Below, one piece after another: positions 1 to 7,044 of a stretch of DNA of 11,553 nt (its first letter is position 1; each line of letters starts with the position of its first letter). A program made the position numbers and the translations under genes. Source of the DNA: Paramuribaculum sp. (GTDB lineage: Bacteria > Bacteroidota > Bacteroidia > Bacteroidales > Muribaculaceae); assembly GCA_029051835.1 (NCBI GenBank), contig JAIDKJ010000360.1:1-11553 (forward strand). The letters are read 5' to 3'. Below the pieces are notes generated by a model. That model was not told where the DNA came from and made no database searches. It saw only the letters and a program-made list of their open reading frames with translations.

Positions 1-2
1 CT

Positions 3-62
3 AAGGATAGTCAGGTAATTTCCTATCGGCGGCTCTATGCGGCCACCAATTGGCCGATCTGA
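3..62 (+). CDS. possible 3' end of an upstream gene (partial)
   Basis: The frame starting at base 3 is open from the window edge and reads KDSQVISYRRLYAATNWPI before a TGA at 60-62. Codon choice is plausible but 19 codons cannot prove coding. If real, it would end 26 bases before the ATG at 89, a normal operon spacing, and would argue against the TTG start at 50 for the next gene. No function can be assigned from so short a tail. The frame may equally be chance. Confidence 0.2.
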   Translation, partial: KDSQVISYRRLYAATNWPI

Positions 63-88
63 AAGCCGGAAACCAGCCCCATTATTAT

Positions 89-2839
89 ATGACGGGGATG
101 CTGAATCTTTTGGTGCTTACTCAAAAAAACACTAAGGACGAGGTGCTGAAACGGTTGTGGGATATCGCTGTGGGGTGTCTGCGGCGTCGCAGGATCACAC
201 GGATCCGCATCAACTGGGCCGATATCCGCAATCTCGACGTGAGCCATCTGCCGACATTTATCATACGTCTTGCCAACGGCACGGAATTCGCGCCTGACGA
301 CGACCGGCAGACACTTTTCTATGAAAACAACGGCACGCTTGCCGTAGGTCATGACGACGTGAGCGTGGCGGCCTGCAATCTCGACGCTTTCGAGAAGATG
401 AGCCGTTCGCCCTTTGCCGGTCTTGACGGATTGCTGACGATCGTGGCTGACCGTGCCGACGTGAAGGCCGAGCCTTCATTCGACGAGTTTCAGAAGCGTT
501 CCAACGTGATGCTGCAGGGGCTGAAAAACTTCAAGCCATCGAGCCGCAGGCAGTTGAAGGAATACACCGACGGCGAAGAGGTCTACGTGAAGGTGACAGC
601 GATCGACGGCGACAGGATCAGAGTGGCCACCGCCGATCCGGCTTACGAACAGATCCATGGCGAGCTGTTCCGCTACTTCTCGCAGCCGGCCGACATAATG
701 ACTCTGCCGGGATATGGCGCTTTAGTCAATCTCACGCAGCCCTGCGGCCCCGACGATGAAGTGGGGCTTGCGGTGGGTGATGTGATGAGAGTCATGTATA
801 AGAAGAACGTGTCTAACAAGTTTGATGTGCGTCCGGCTCTTGAGAATTTCTATAGGGAACTTGCCCGGAGAAGCTGTGCGCAGGCGTTTGACGGTATATA
901 TTGCGGTACGTTCGGGTCGGATGCGGGCACGTTGTGGCGTCTGGCCAACGGATTGACTGTAGCAGTGCACCGAAGCAAATACGATGAGGTGCCGGCTGAA
1001 TACATAGAGAGCGTGAGGCAGGCGGCTGATGAAGGCACGAGCATAAGCCTGCAGACCTACAAGGAGGTCAGCGATCAGCAGCCGATGCGTATCTATGCGC
1101 AGTTCGACACGTTTTATCCGTATCGTTTCGGCGAGAACAATTTCAAACCTGAGGATGCCGACCGCAATTTCCTGTATGAGTTTCTCAACGACTGTAATGC
1201 CAACTGCCCGTTCGACGACGAGCCGCTCCCTTCGAGAGAGATGATCGGGGATCCGCGCGGCGTGAGGCTTCTGTCCAACTTTATATGTCATATACTCCAC
1301 AACGGCGACTTCGGATCGGTAGAGCGGCTCGAATACATCACGGCGGCCCATATACTGTCGCTGATGTCGGACCGCCCCGACGATGTCACCTATATGGAGC
1401 TGCAGCGGCAATATCTTGTCAGGCTCGTGGCCTTCAGCCGCAACCGTGAGGTGACGCCTCTGGCTGTGGCCGGCGATGATATGCTGGCCTCTAACCCCGA
1501 CGTGGTGATGTGGCAGCGTATAATCGGCGAGCTTAACCGCTACAGGCATCCCGAGAGCCTGACTCTGACCACCGAAGTGCGCGACAAGCAGGACGCAAGC
1601 ATCAACAAACTTATCGATGCCTCAAATTCGCTGATTGGCATCATCAACGAAACCGAGCTCAACAATATCAAGAAGTCGATAGCGCAGAAACTCGGAGTCG
1701 ACGACGAATTTGTGGCAATCAATGCCGACCGCACTTTCTACGGCGAGGAGTCATCAACGCTCGAACTGAAGAAATCAATAGTGTTTCCGCCGGTCAACCG
1801 CCGGCGCTTCAAGGAGGTAGAGGCCGAGCCCGACGTGCAGAAGTGGGCCATACTCAAGACAGTGTGCGGATTTCTCAATTCAGAGCTCGGCGGCGATCTG
1901 CTGTTGGGAGTGAGCGACAACGGTTATGCCGAAGGCATTGAAGCCGACATACGCGAGCTTTTGCGGGAGGGTCGTATAAAAGTGGCCAGCAACGATGCCT
2001 ACAGCCGCTATGTGCAGTCGGTTGTGGAGGATGCTTTTGTCGATGCCGACAACTCCTGTTCGATCGGTGACGTTCTCGGTTCGGACATCACGTATGCCAT
2101 AGAGATGAGCAAGGAGGGCAAATACGTGTTGAGAATGCGTGTCAAGCCCTATACTTTCGGTCTGGTGAAGTTCAAGGAGGGTCCGCGGCCCGACGGGCTG
2201 CATTATGCCTATGTGCGTCAGAGCGGGAAGACGGTGCCTATGACTTCAAACCTCGCATCGCGTCTGACGGCGCAACGCACCGCCCGCGATACCTCCGATA
2301 TGGCTCTGCTCCGCAAGGCTGCCGCCGAAAAACGTGTGGCCGTACTCAAGGGATACGCCTCGGCATCGGGCCGCAGCGACCGGCAGATCGAAGTGTATAA
2401 GATATGGGAGCAGCGACGCACGATATGCGGATACGATATACTCAACAAAAAGACACGCCTGTTCAAGGTGACACGTTGTGAAGGCGTGGAGCTTACCTCG
2501 CAGGTGTGGAGCCGTGCCCACGGCACGACAAATCTCGACATCGACCCGTTCGGCATGAGTTATGATCCGTACAAGGCCGAAGATATAACTGTAAGGCTGT
2601 CGGCCTACGGCTACCGTTTGCTGGCGGAGGAGTTCCCGATAGCCGGCAAGCAGGTGCAGCCGCTTGCCGCCTCCGATGCTGCCGGAGCGGCATTCGAGCT
2701 TCGCTGCCCGGTGAGCAGCCCCGAGGGGCTGGGACGCTTTGTGATGGGTGTGCCGGGGCACGCCTGGATAGTGCAGGGCGACATTCTTAAGGAATATATA
2801 GAAGAAAAAATAAAAATGCTTTCGCAATGTATCGGTTGA
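89..2839 (+). CDS. large AlbA_2 (Schlafen-type) protein with C-terminal WYL-like module
   Basis: About 916 aa, probably cytoplasmic: no signal peptide or membrane segment is visible. Residues 1-540 match no family I recognise; stretches such as EEVYVKVTAIDGDRIRVA near 163 look like small beta-barrel modules. Residues about 550-720 form an AlbA_2 domain: ESSTLELKKS (E554, E559, K561), the helix QKWAILKTVCGFLN from 584, then GGDLLLGVSDNG (601-612, D610). In Schlafen nucleases two Glu five residues apart plus an Asp make the RNA-cleaving pocket, and that set is present here. Residues about 760-916 resemble a WYL domain with its WCX extension: YDILNKKTRLFKVTR from 782, YGYRLLAEEFP, EGLGRFVMGVPG. 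No helix-turn-helix is obvious in front of it. The frame is open back to a TAG at 8-10. I chose ATG 89; ATG 98 or TTG 50 are alternatives. The stop overlaps the next gene by 13 bp. Domain calls are fairly sure; the cellular role (nucleic-acid processing, regulation or defence) is inference. Confidence 0.85.
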   Translation: MTGMLNLLVLTQKNTKDEVLKRLWDIAVGCLRRRRITRIRINWADIRNLDVSHLPTFIIRLANGTEFAPDDDRQTLFYENNGTLAVGHDDVSVAACNLDAFEKMSRSPFAGLDGLLTIVADRADVKAEPSFDEFQKRSNVMLQGLKNFKPSSRRQLKEYTDGEEVYVKVTAIDGDRIRVATADPAYEQIHGELFRYFSQPADIMTLPGYGALVNLTQPCGPDDEVGLAVGDVMRVMYKKNVSNKFDVRPALENFYRELARRSCAQAFDGIYCGTFGSDAGTLWRLANGLTVAVHRSKYDEVPAEYIESVRQAADEGTSISLQTYKEVSDQQPMRIYAQFDTFYPYRFGENNFKPEDADRNFLYEFLNDCNANCPFDDEPLPSREMIGDPRGVRLLSNFICHILHNGDFGSVERLEYITAAHILSLMSDRPDDVTYMELQRQYLVRLVAFSRNREVTPLAVAGDDMLASNPDVVMWQRIIGELNRYRHPESLTLTTEVRDKQDASINKLIDASNSLIGIINETELNNIKKSIAQKLGVDDEFVAINADRTFYGEESSTLELKKSIVFPPVNRRRFKEVEAEPDVQKWAILKTVCGFLNSELGGDLLLGVSDNGYAEGIEADIRELLREGRIKVASNDAYSRYVQSVVEDAFVDADNSCSIGDVLGSDITYAIEMSKEGKYVLRMRVKPYTFGLVKFKEGPRPDGLHYAYVRQSGKTVPMTSNLASRLTAQRTARDTSDMALLRKAAAEKRVAVLKGYASASGRSDRQIEVYKIWEQRRTICGYDILNKKTRLFKVTRCEGVELTSQVWSRAHGTTNLDIDPFGMSYDPYKAEDITVRLSAYGYRLLAEEFPIAGKQVQPLAASDAAGAAFELRCPVSSPEGLGRFVMGVPGHAWIVQGDILKEYIEEKIKMLSQCIG

Positions 2840-3984
2840 ACCAAATTATAGCAGCCGCGGCCGCGATGTCGGTCGGCTTAATCAGTGTGTGCTGCGTCGG
2901 TCACAGTAGTGCTGACAGCAGGTCGGAAAGTTTGATACTCCTGTCGGGAAGCTATTCGCCGTCAGACAGTATGGGCGTGAAAGTGTGGCGTTTCGATACG
3001 TCTACGGGTCAGCTCACGCGGGCCGGCGGAGTGTCGGGCATCAGCAATCCGTCGTTTGTACATGTGGCCGACGATGGCCGGCGTGTCTATTCTGTCGGCG
3101 AGGATGCGTCGGTGCAGTCTTCGGTCAATATGATCGCTTTCGATGCCGACAGCATGCGGATGACTCTGGAGTCGTCCGACACTACCGTAGGCGGGGCGCC
3201 CTGTTATGTCAATCTGTCGCCCGATGGCCGCTATGTGCTTACGGCCAACTATCATGGAGGAAACGTCACGGTATATGCGCTCGATCAGGCCGGAAAGCCT
3301 GTCGGCGATCCGCAGATACTGAGATTCGAGCATGGCGATCCGTCGACCCAGAGCAAAGGGGCACCACGCCTTCACAGTGTCACGTTCACGCCCGATTCGG
3401 CGCTCCTTGTATGCGCCGATCTCGGCACTGACCGTCTGCACGTGTTTCCGCTCAACGGCGCCGGCTCGAAGACTCTGGTTGATGCCGACAGGATGGTCGA
3501 CGTGGAGCTGAAGCCTAATTCCGGACCGCGCCACATAGTCTATTCGAAGCGTGGCACAGGCTATCTTATCAATGAGATCTCAGGCGAGGTGGCTGTGCTC
3601 GAACGCCGTGGCGACAGTTTTGAGCCGGTGCAGTATATTGCGTCCGACACAGCTGGCGGTCATGGCAGCGGAGATATACATCTGTCGCCCGACGAAAGAT
3701 TTCTATACACTTCCAACCGTCTGAAGGCCGATGGTATTGCGGTGTTTGCCGTCGACTCGGTTTCAGGCCGCCTCACCCGCACCGGATATATGCCGACAGG
3801 CCCGCATCCGCGCAATTTCGCTCTGTCGCCCGACGGTCGCTGGGTGCTTGTGGCCTGCCGCGACAATGATCGCATAGAGGTCTATTCCCGCGACAGCCTG
3901 ACCGGTCAGCTTACGCCGTCCGAACACTATGCCGCCACATCCAATCCGGTGTGTCTGAAGTTTGCAGGTGTTGCCGATGACTGA
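2827..3984 (+). CDS. exported lactonase-family beta-propeller protein (6-phosphogluconolactonase-like)
   Basis: 385 aa, lactonase family (YbhE/Pgl type), a seven-bladed propeller; characterised cytosolic members hydrolyse 6-phosphogluconolactone. Blade repeats are visible: LSPDGRYVL (130), LSPDERFLY (286) and LSPDGRWVL (333), plus FTPDSALLV. Family motifs NYHGGNVTVY, LHSVTFTPD, GPRHIVYS, HGSGDIHLSPDE and HPRNFALSPDG run in the expected order. The N-terminus (MYRLNQIIAAAAAMSVGLISVCC) is a signal peptide, so the protein probably works in the periplasm or on a membrane. That makes a simple pentose-phosphate role doubtful. Two adjacent cysteines (22, 23) sit where a lipobox would be, but the preceding ISV is not a standard lipobox. 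The start ATG lies inside the end of the AlbA_2/WYL gene (13-bp overlap, different frame), suggesting translational coupling. The true substrate is unknown. Confidence 0.88.
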   Translation: MYRLNQIIAAAAAMSVGLISVCCVGHSSADSRSESLILLSGSYSPSDSMGVKVWRFDTSTGQLTRAGGVSGISNPSFVHVADDGRRVYSVGEDASVQSSVNMIAFDADSMRMTLESSDTTVGGAPCYVNLSPDGRYVLTANYHGGNVTVYALDQAGKPVGDPQILRFEHGDPSTQSKGAPRLHSVTFTPDSALLVCADLGTDRLHVFPLNGAGSKTLVDADRMVDVELKPNSGPRHIVYSKRGTGYLINEISGEVAVLERRGDSFEPVQYIASDTAGGHGSGDIHLSPDERFLYTSNRLKADGIAVFAVDSVSGRLTRTGYMPTGPHPRNFALSPDGRWVLVACRDNDRIEVYSRDSLTGQLTPSEHYAATSNPVCLKFAGVADD

Positions 3985-4142
3985 TGCCGGTGCGATGCGT
4001 CGCAGCTGCTGAAAAATGGTGTTGCACGGTTCGGCGTTTTTATGTAAATTCGCACCGTAGGACCATAGACAGCCGGGTGTCATTGCGCGCCCTGTATGCT
4101 GATCCGCCCGACAACGAAAAATACCTTAAAAAACGAATATAT
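3985..4142. other. 158-base intergenic region before the gcv operon
   Basis: The frame of gcvT stays open through this gap back to an ATG at 3984, but that 53-codon extension does not look like GcvT and precedes the normal N-terminus, so I treat it as non-coding. It contains a candidate promoter (4021-4052), a small 5-bp hairpin TGCGA/TCGCA at 3991-4004 with no T tract, and an A-rich stretch just before the gcvT ATG, typical of Bacteroidota leaders without a Shine-Dalgarno sequence. I see no glycine riboswitch. No convincing terminator follows the lactonase gene, so some read-through into gcvT is possible. Confidence 0.6.
4021..4052 (+). promoter_or_regulatory. candidate Bacteroidota-type promoter for the gcv operon
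   Basis: GTTG at 4021-4024 (consensus -33 TTTG) is followed after 20 bases by TAAATTCG at 4045-4052 (consensus -7 TAnnTTTG, one mismatch). The spacing fits the known primary sigma consensus of Bacteroides. Transcription would start near 4058 and give a leader of roughly 85 bases before gcvT. No other site in the gap fits as well. This is a sequence match only. Confidence 0.5.
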
Positions 4143-5246
4143 ATGCCTGAAAACAAAAAAACGTGTCTGCATTCGCGCCATGTGGCGCAGGGAGCGCAGA
4201 TGAGTCCGTTCGGCGGATTTGATATGCCCATACAGTATGAGGGTATCACCGAGGAACACGAAGCGGTAAGAAACCGTTGCGGTGTGTTCGATGTGTCGCA
4301 CATGGGCGAGGTGTCTGTGACCGGTCCTGATGCCGAGAGATATATAAGCTGGTTGTTTACCAACGACGTCACAGGTGCGGCTCCGGGTAAGATCTTTTAC
4401 GGGATGATGCTCCGTGAGGATGGCGGCACGGTCGACGATCTGCTCGTCTACAAGCGTGGCGACAACGACTTCTTCCCTGTGATCAATGCGGCCAATATCG
4501 ACAAGGATCTCGAATGGATGCGTTCGCAGGCCGCCGGATTTGACGTGAAGATCGTGGATCTGAGCGATTCTATGGGCGAACTTGCCGTGCAGGGCCCGGA
4601 AGCGGAGAGAGTGATGGAGGAGGTGCTCGGTTTGCCGTGCAGCGATCTCGCTTTCTACACATTCAAGGAACTTGACAAGGATGGCAGCCATCTGATAGTG
4701 AGCCGTACAGGTTATACCGGCGAGGATGGCTTCGAGATCTATGCCGACCATGAAACTATATGCCGTGCATGGGACGCTCTGATGGAGTCGGGGCGCTGTG
4801 CGCCGTGCGGCCTTGGCTGTCGCGACACTCTGCGTTTCGAGGTAGGTCTTCCGCTTTATGGCGACGAACTGACCGACGAGATCACTCCGCTTGAGGCCGG
4901 ACTCGGCATATTCGTGAAGCTCGACAAGCCGGGAGGTTTTATAGGGTGCGAGGCTTTGAAACGTCAAAAGGCCGAAGGATTGACCCGCAAGCTTGTGGGG
5001 CTGGAGATACATGACCGCGCCATAGCCCGCCATGGCTGCGAGGTGGTGGATCCGGCCGACGGCCGCGTGATAGGCCATGTCACCACCGGCTACAGAGGCA
5101 TATCGGTCGACAAGAGCGTGGCTATGGCCATGATAGAGGCTCCATACGCCGAAAAGGGATGTGAAGTGGCCGTAAAGGTGCGCAAGAAGACGTTCCCCGC
5201 CACGGTGACCGCAAAGAAATTCTATAAGAAAAGCTATAAAAAATAA
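4143..5246 (+). CDS. gcvT: glycine cleavage system T protein (aminomethyltransferase)
   Basis: 367 aa, the usual length for GcvT. It transfers the methylene carbon from the aminomethyl-lipoyl arm of GcvH to tetrahydrofolate, giving 5,10-methylene-THF, ammonia and dihydrolipoyl-GcvH in the cytoplasm. Visible motifs: CGVFDVSHMGE (46-56), REDGGTVDDLLVY (91-103, with D98/D99 at the catalytic aspartate position of the family), NAANIDKDLEW (116-125), SRTGYTGEDGFE (187-198), CRDTLRFEVGLPLYGDEL (226-243). The C-terminal barrel ends in a lysine-rich tail. The start at ATG 4143 puts MPENKKTCLHSRHVAQGAQM in front of the conserved PFGGFDMP segment, as expected; the open frame upstream to 3984 is not needed. 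First gene of the operon; gcvH follows after 37 bases. Confidence 0.97.
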   Translation: MPENKKTCLHSRHVAQGAQMSPFGGFDMPIQYEGITEEHEAVRNRCGVFDVSHMGEVSVTGPDAERYISWLFTNDVTGAAPGKIFYGMMLREDGGTVDDLLVYKRGDNDFFPVINAANIDKDLEWMRSQAAGFDVKIVDLSDSMGELAVQGPEAERVMEEVLGLPCSDLAFYTFKELDKDGSHLIVSRTGYTGEDGFEIYADHETICRAWDALMESGRCAPCGLGCRDTLRFEVGLPLYGDELTDEITPLEAGLGIFVKLDKPGGFIGCEALKRQKAEGLTRKLVGLEIHDRAIARHGCEVVDPADGRVIGHVTTGYRGISVDKSVAMAMIEAPYAEKGCEVAVKVRKKTFPATVTAKKFYKKSYKK

Positions 5247-5283
5247 CGATAATACCATAAGTAAACATTTAATTTCAAAGAAT

Positions 5284-5664
5284 ATGAGCAAGACATACTA
5301 CAGCCGTACACACGAATATGTAACCGTCGACGGCAATATCGGCTATGTAGGTATCTCCGAGTTCGCACAGAAGGCTCTGGGCAACGTGGTTTACGTCGAT
5401 ATGCCCGAGGAGGGCGACGATGTGACCGCCGGTGAGGAATTCGGCGCCGTGGAGAGCGTCAAGGCTGCCAGCGATCTGATCGCTCCCGTGAGCGGCGCGG
5501 TGGTGGAGAGCAACGAGCATCTGATCGACAATCCGCGTCTGATCAACCAGGATGCCATGGCCAACTGGATCATAAAGGTGGAGCTTTCCGATCCGGAAGA
5601 ACTCTCCGCTCTGATGGATGAGGAGGCTTACAACGCTTTCTGTGCCGAAGAGGGTGCCCATTGA
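5284..5664 (+). CDS. gcvH: glycine cleavage system H protein (lipoyl carrier)
   Basis: 126 aa, full length. GcvH carries the lipoyl arm that shuttles the aminomethyl intermediate between P, T and L proteins. The lipoylation site is intact: EFGAVESVKAASDL, with Lys60 as the modified residue. The N-terminal TRTHEY-type start appears here as YSRTHEYVTVD, followed by GYVGISEFAQKALGNVVYVDMPEEG, the hallmark of the family. The 37-base gap after gcvT is AT-rich with no Shine-Dalgarno sequence and no clear promoter, so the gene is most likely transcribed with gcvT. No lipoyl ligase or lipoate synthase lies in the window, so the lipoyl group must be supplied from elsewhere. Confidence 0.97.
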   Translation: MSKTYYSRTHEYVTVDGNIGYVGISEFAQKALGNVVYVDMPEEGDDVTAGEEFGAVESVKAASDLIAPVSGAVVESNEHLIDNPRLINQDAMANWIIKVELSDPEELSALMDEEAYNAFCAEEGAH

Positions 5665-5668
5665 TCCG

Positions 5669-5707
5669 ACACCCCCTCTCCCCACTCACACCATACATAC
5701 ACATTCT
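5669..5707 (+). other. G-free, C-rich spacer between gcvH and gcvPA
   Basis: Of the 48 bases between gcvH and gcvPA, 39 in a row contain no G, and 20 of those 39 are C. The segment begins right after the gcvH stop and ends six bases before the gcvPA ATG. Such RNA would be unstructured and has the C-over-G bias of Rho loading sites. It could therefore tune expression of the downstream genes, or simply keep the gcvPA start open. The composition is observed; the function is inferred. Confidence 0.4.
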
Positions 5708-5712
5708 GAAGT

Positions 5713-7044
5713 ATGACCCATCATTATTTTCCACATACGGCCGATGACATCCGGGAGATGCTCGGCCGTTGCGGCATGAGTGAGCTCGGCGAGCTGTATG
5801 CCGATGTTCCGGCCGATGTGCGCCTGAAGGGCGACTACAATCTTCCGAAAGGCCGGAGCGAGAAAGAGATCCGCGACTTTTTCAACGGGCTCGGACGTCG
5901 CAACCGCAGTCTGACCTGTTTTGCCGGCGCGGGATTCTATCACCACTATACCCCGTCGGTGATCCCCTATATTCTGAGCCGTTCGGAGTTTCTGACGGCC
6001 TATACTCCCTATCAGCCTGAGATATCGCAGGGCACGCTGCAATATATCTTCGAATATCAGTCGATGATGAGCCGTCTGACCGGCATGGAGGTGTCCAACG
6101 CGTCGATGTATGACGGCGCCACGGCCACCGCCGAGGCGATGATGATGGCTGTCAGCGCCTCGCGCAAGCGCGACAGAGTGCTGATTTCGGCCACGGTCAG
6201 TCAGGCCGTGCGCCGTGTAGTGGCCACCTATGTCCGCTACCACGGCATAAAGCTCGACGAGATAGCCGAAGCCGACGGTGTGAGCCTGCGCGAAGATATG
6301 GAGGCTAAGCTCGCCGATGGCGATGTGGCGGCTGTGATCGTGGCCACCCCCAATTTCTACGGTATTGCCGAGGATTACTCCGGATGGGCCGATGTGTGCC
6401 ACAAGGCCAAGGCTCTGCTGATAATGAACTGTGTGCCGGCCGATCTCGCTCTGCTTAAGAGTCCGGGCGAGTGGGGTGCCGACATAGCCTGCGGCGATGC
6501 TCAGTCGCTCGGTATGCCTCTGCGCTACGGTGGTCCGTATCTTGGTTTTCTCTGCGCCTCGAAGGCGTTGATACGCAAGATGCCCGGTCGTATAGTCGGA
6601 GCTACTACCGATGCCGACGGACGCCGGACTTTCGTGCTGACACTGCAGGCCCGCGAGCAGCATATACGCCGCGACAAGGCCACCAGCAATATCTGTTCCA
6701 ACCAGGGGCTGATGGCTCTCCACACGGTGGTGTATCTGAGTCTGCTCGGCGACGACGGACTGCGCGAAGTGGCCATGCAGGGACTCAACGGAGCGCATTA
6801 TCTCGCGTCGCAGCTTGAGGCTACCGGCCGGATGAGGCTGTCGTTCCCCGGACAGCCGTTTGTCAACGAGTTTGCCATGGATACCGACTTTGAAGTGGCC
6901 GACCTTGAGGCGTTGTGTCTGGAGCGGGATATATTGTGCGGAGTCAGGATAGCTCCCCGGAGAATACTGATCGCGGTCACCGAAATGCAGACACGCGAGG
7001 ATATGGACCGGCTGGTAGAAACCGTCAAAAAGATGAAATCATGA
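5713..7044 (+). CDS. gcvPA: glycine dehydrogenase (decarboxylating) subunit 1
   Basis: 443 aa, the length of the N-terminal subunit of split P proteins. With GcvPB it forms the PLP enzyme that decarboxylates glycine and transfers the aminomethyl group to GcvH. Motifs: FPHTADDIREML at the N-terminus, SLTCFAGAGFYHHYTPSVIP (67-86), TAYTPYQPEISQGTLQYIFEYQ (96-116), GMEVSNASMYDGATATAEA (124-142), then RYGGPYLGFL and TLQAREQHIRRDKATSNIC in the second half. The subunit itself lacks the PLP lysine, as expected, since that is in GcvPB. The start ATG 5713 gives the standard N-terminus. The stop overlaps the gcvPB start by 4 bases (ATGA), so the two halves are probably made in equal amounts by coupled translation. 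Confidence 0.96.
   Translation: MTHHYFPHTADDIREMLGRCGMSELGELYADVPADVRLKGDYNLPKGRSEKEIRDFFNGLGRRNRSLTCFAGAGFYHHYTPSVIPYILSRSEFLTAYTPYQPEISQGTLQYIFEYQSMMSRLTGMEVSNASMYDGATATAEAMMMAVSASRKRDRVLISATVSQAVRRVVATYVRYHGIKLDEIAEADGVSLREDMEAKLADGDVAAVIVATPNFYGIAEDYSGWADVCHKAKALLIMNCVPADLALLKSPGEWGADIACGDAQSLGMPLRYGGPYLGFLCASKALIRKMPGRIVGATTDADGRRTFVLTLQAREQHIRRDKATSNICSNQGLMALHTVVYLSLLGDDGLREVAMQGLNGAHYLASQLEATGRMRLSFPGQPFVNEFAMDTDFEVADLEALCLERDILCGVRIAPRRILIAVTEMQTREDMDRLVETVKKMKS

Noticed and set aside
722..1549. 275-codon open frame on the minus strand inside the first gene
   Set aside because: The plus-strand frame is continuous over 900 codons with recognised domains; the antisense frame has none.
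2827..2910. Lipoprotein export signal after the lactonase cysteines
   Set aside because: There is no acidic stretch after the cysteines and the lipobox is not standard.
3991..4004. Small hairpin after the lactonase gene as a terminator
   Set aside because: Only five base pairs and no T tract follows.
3984..4142. 53-codon N-terminal extension of gcvT from the ATG overlapping the lactonase stop
   Set aside because: The extension is unlike GcvT, the family starts near 4143, and the region holds a promoter match and an A-rich leader.
5247..5283. Possible separate promoter for gcvH in the AT-rich gap
   Set aside because: TAATTTCA matches the -7 box poorly and no TTTG lies at the right distance.
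4080..5291. 403-codon open frame on the minus strand opposite gcvT
   Set aside because: It mirrors gcvT, has no recognisable motif, and is explained by the codon bias of the real gene.
5686..6798. 370-codon open frame on the minus strand opposite gcvPA
   Set aside because: Shadow of gcvPA; low-complexity composition and no domain signature.
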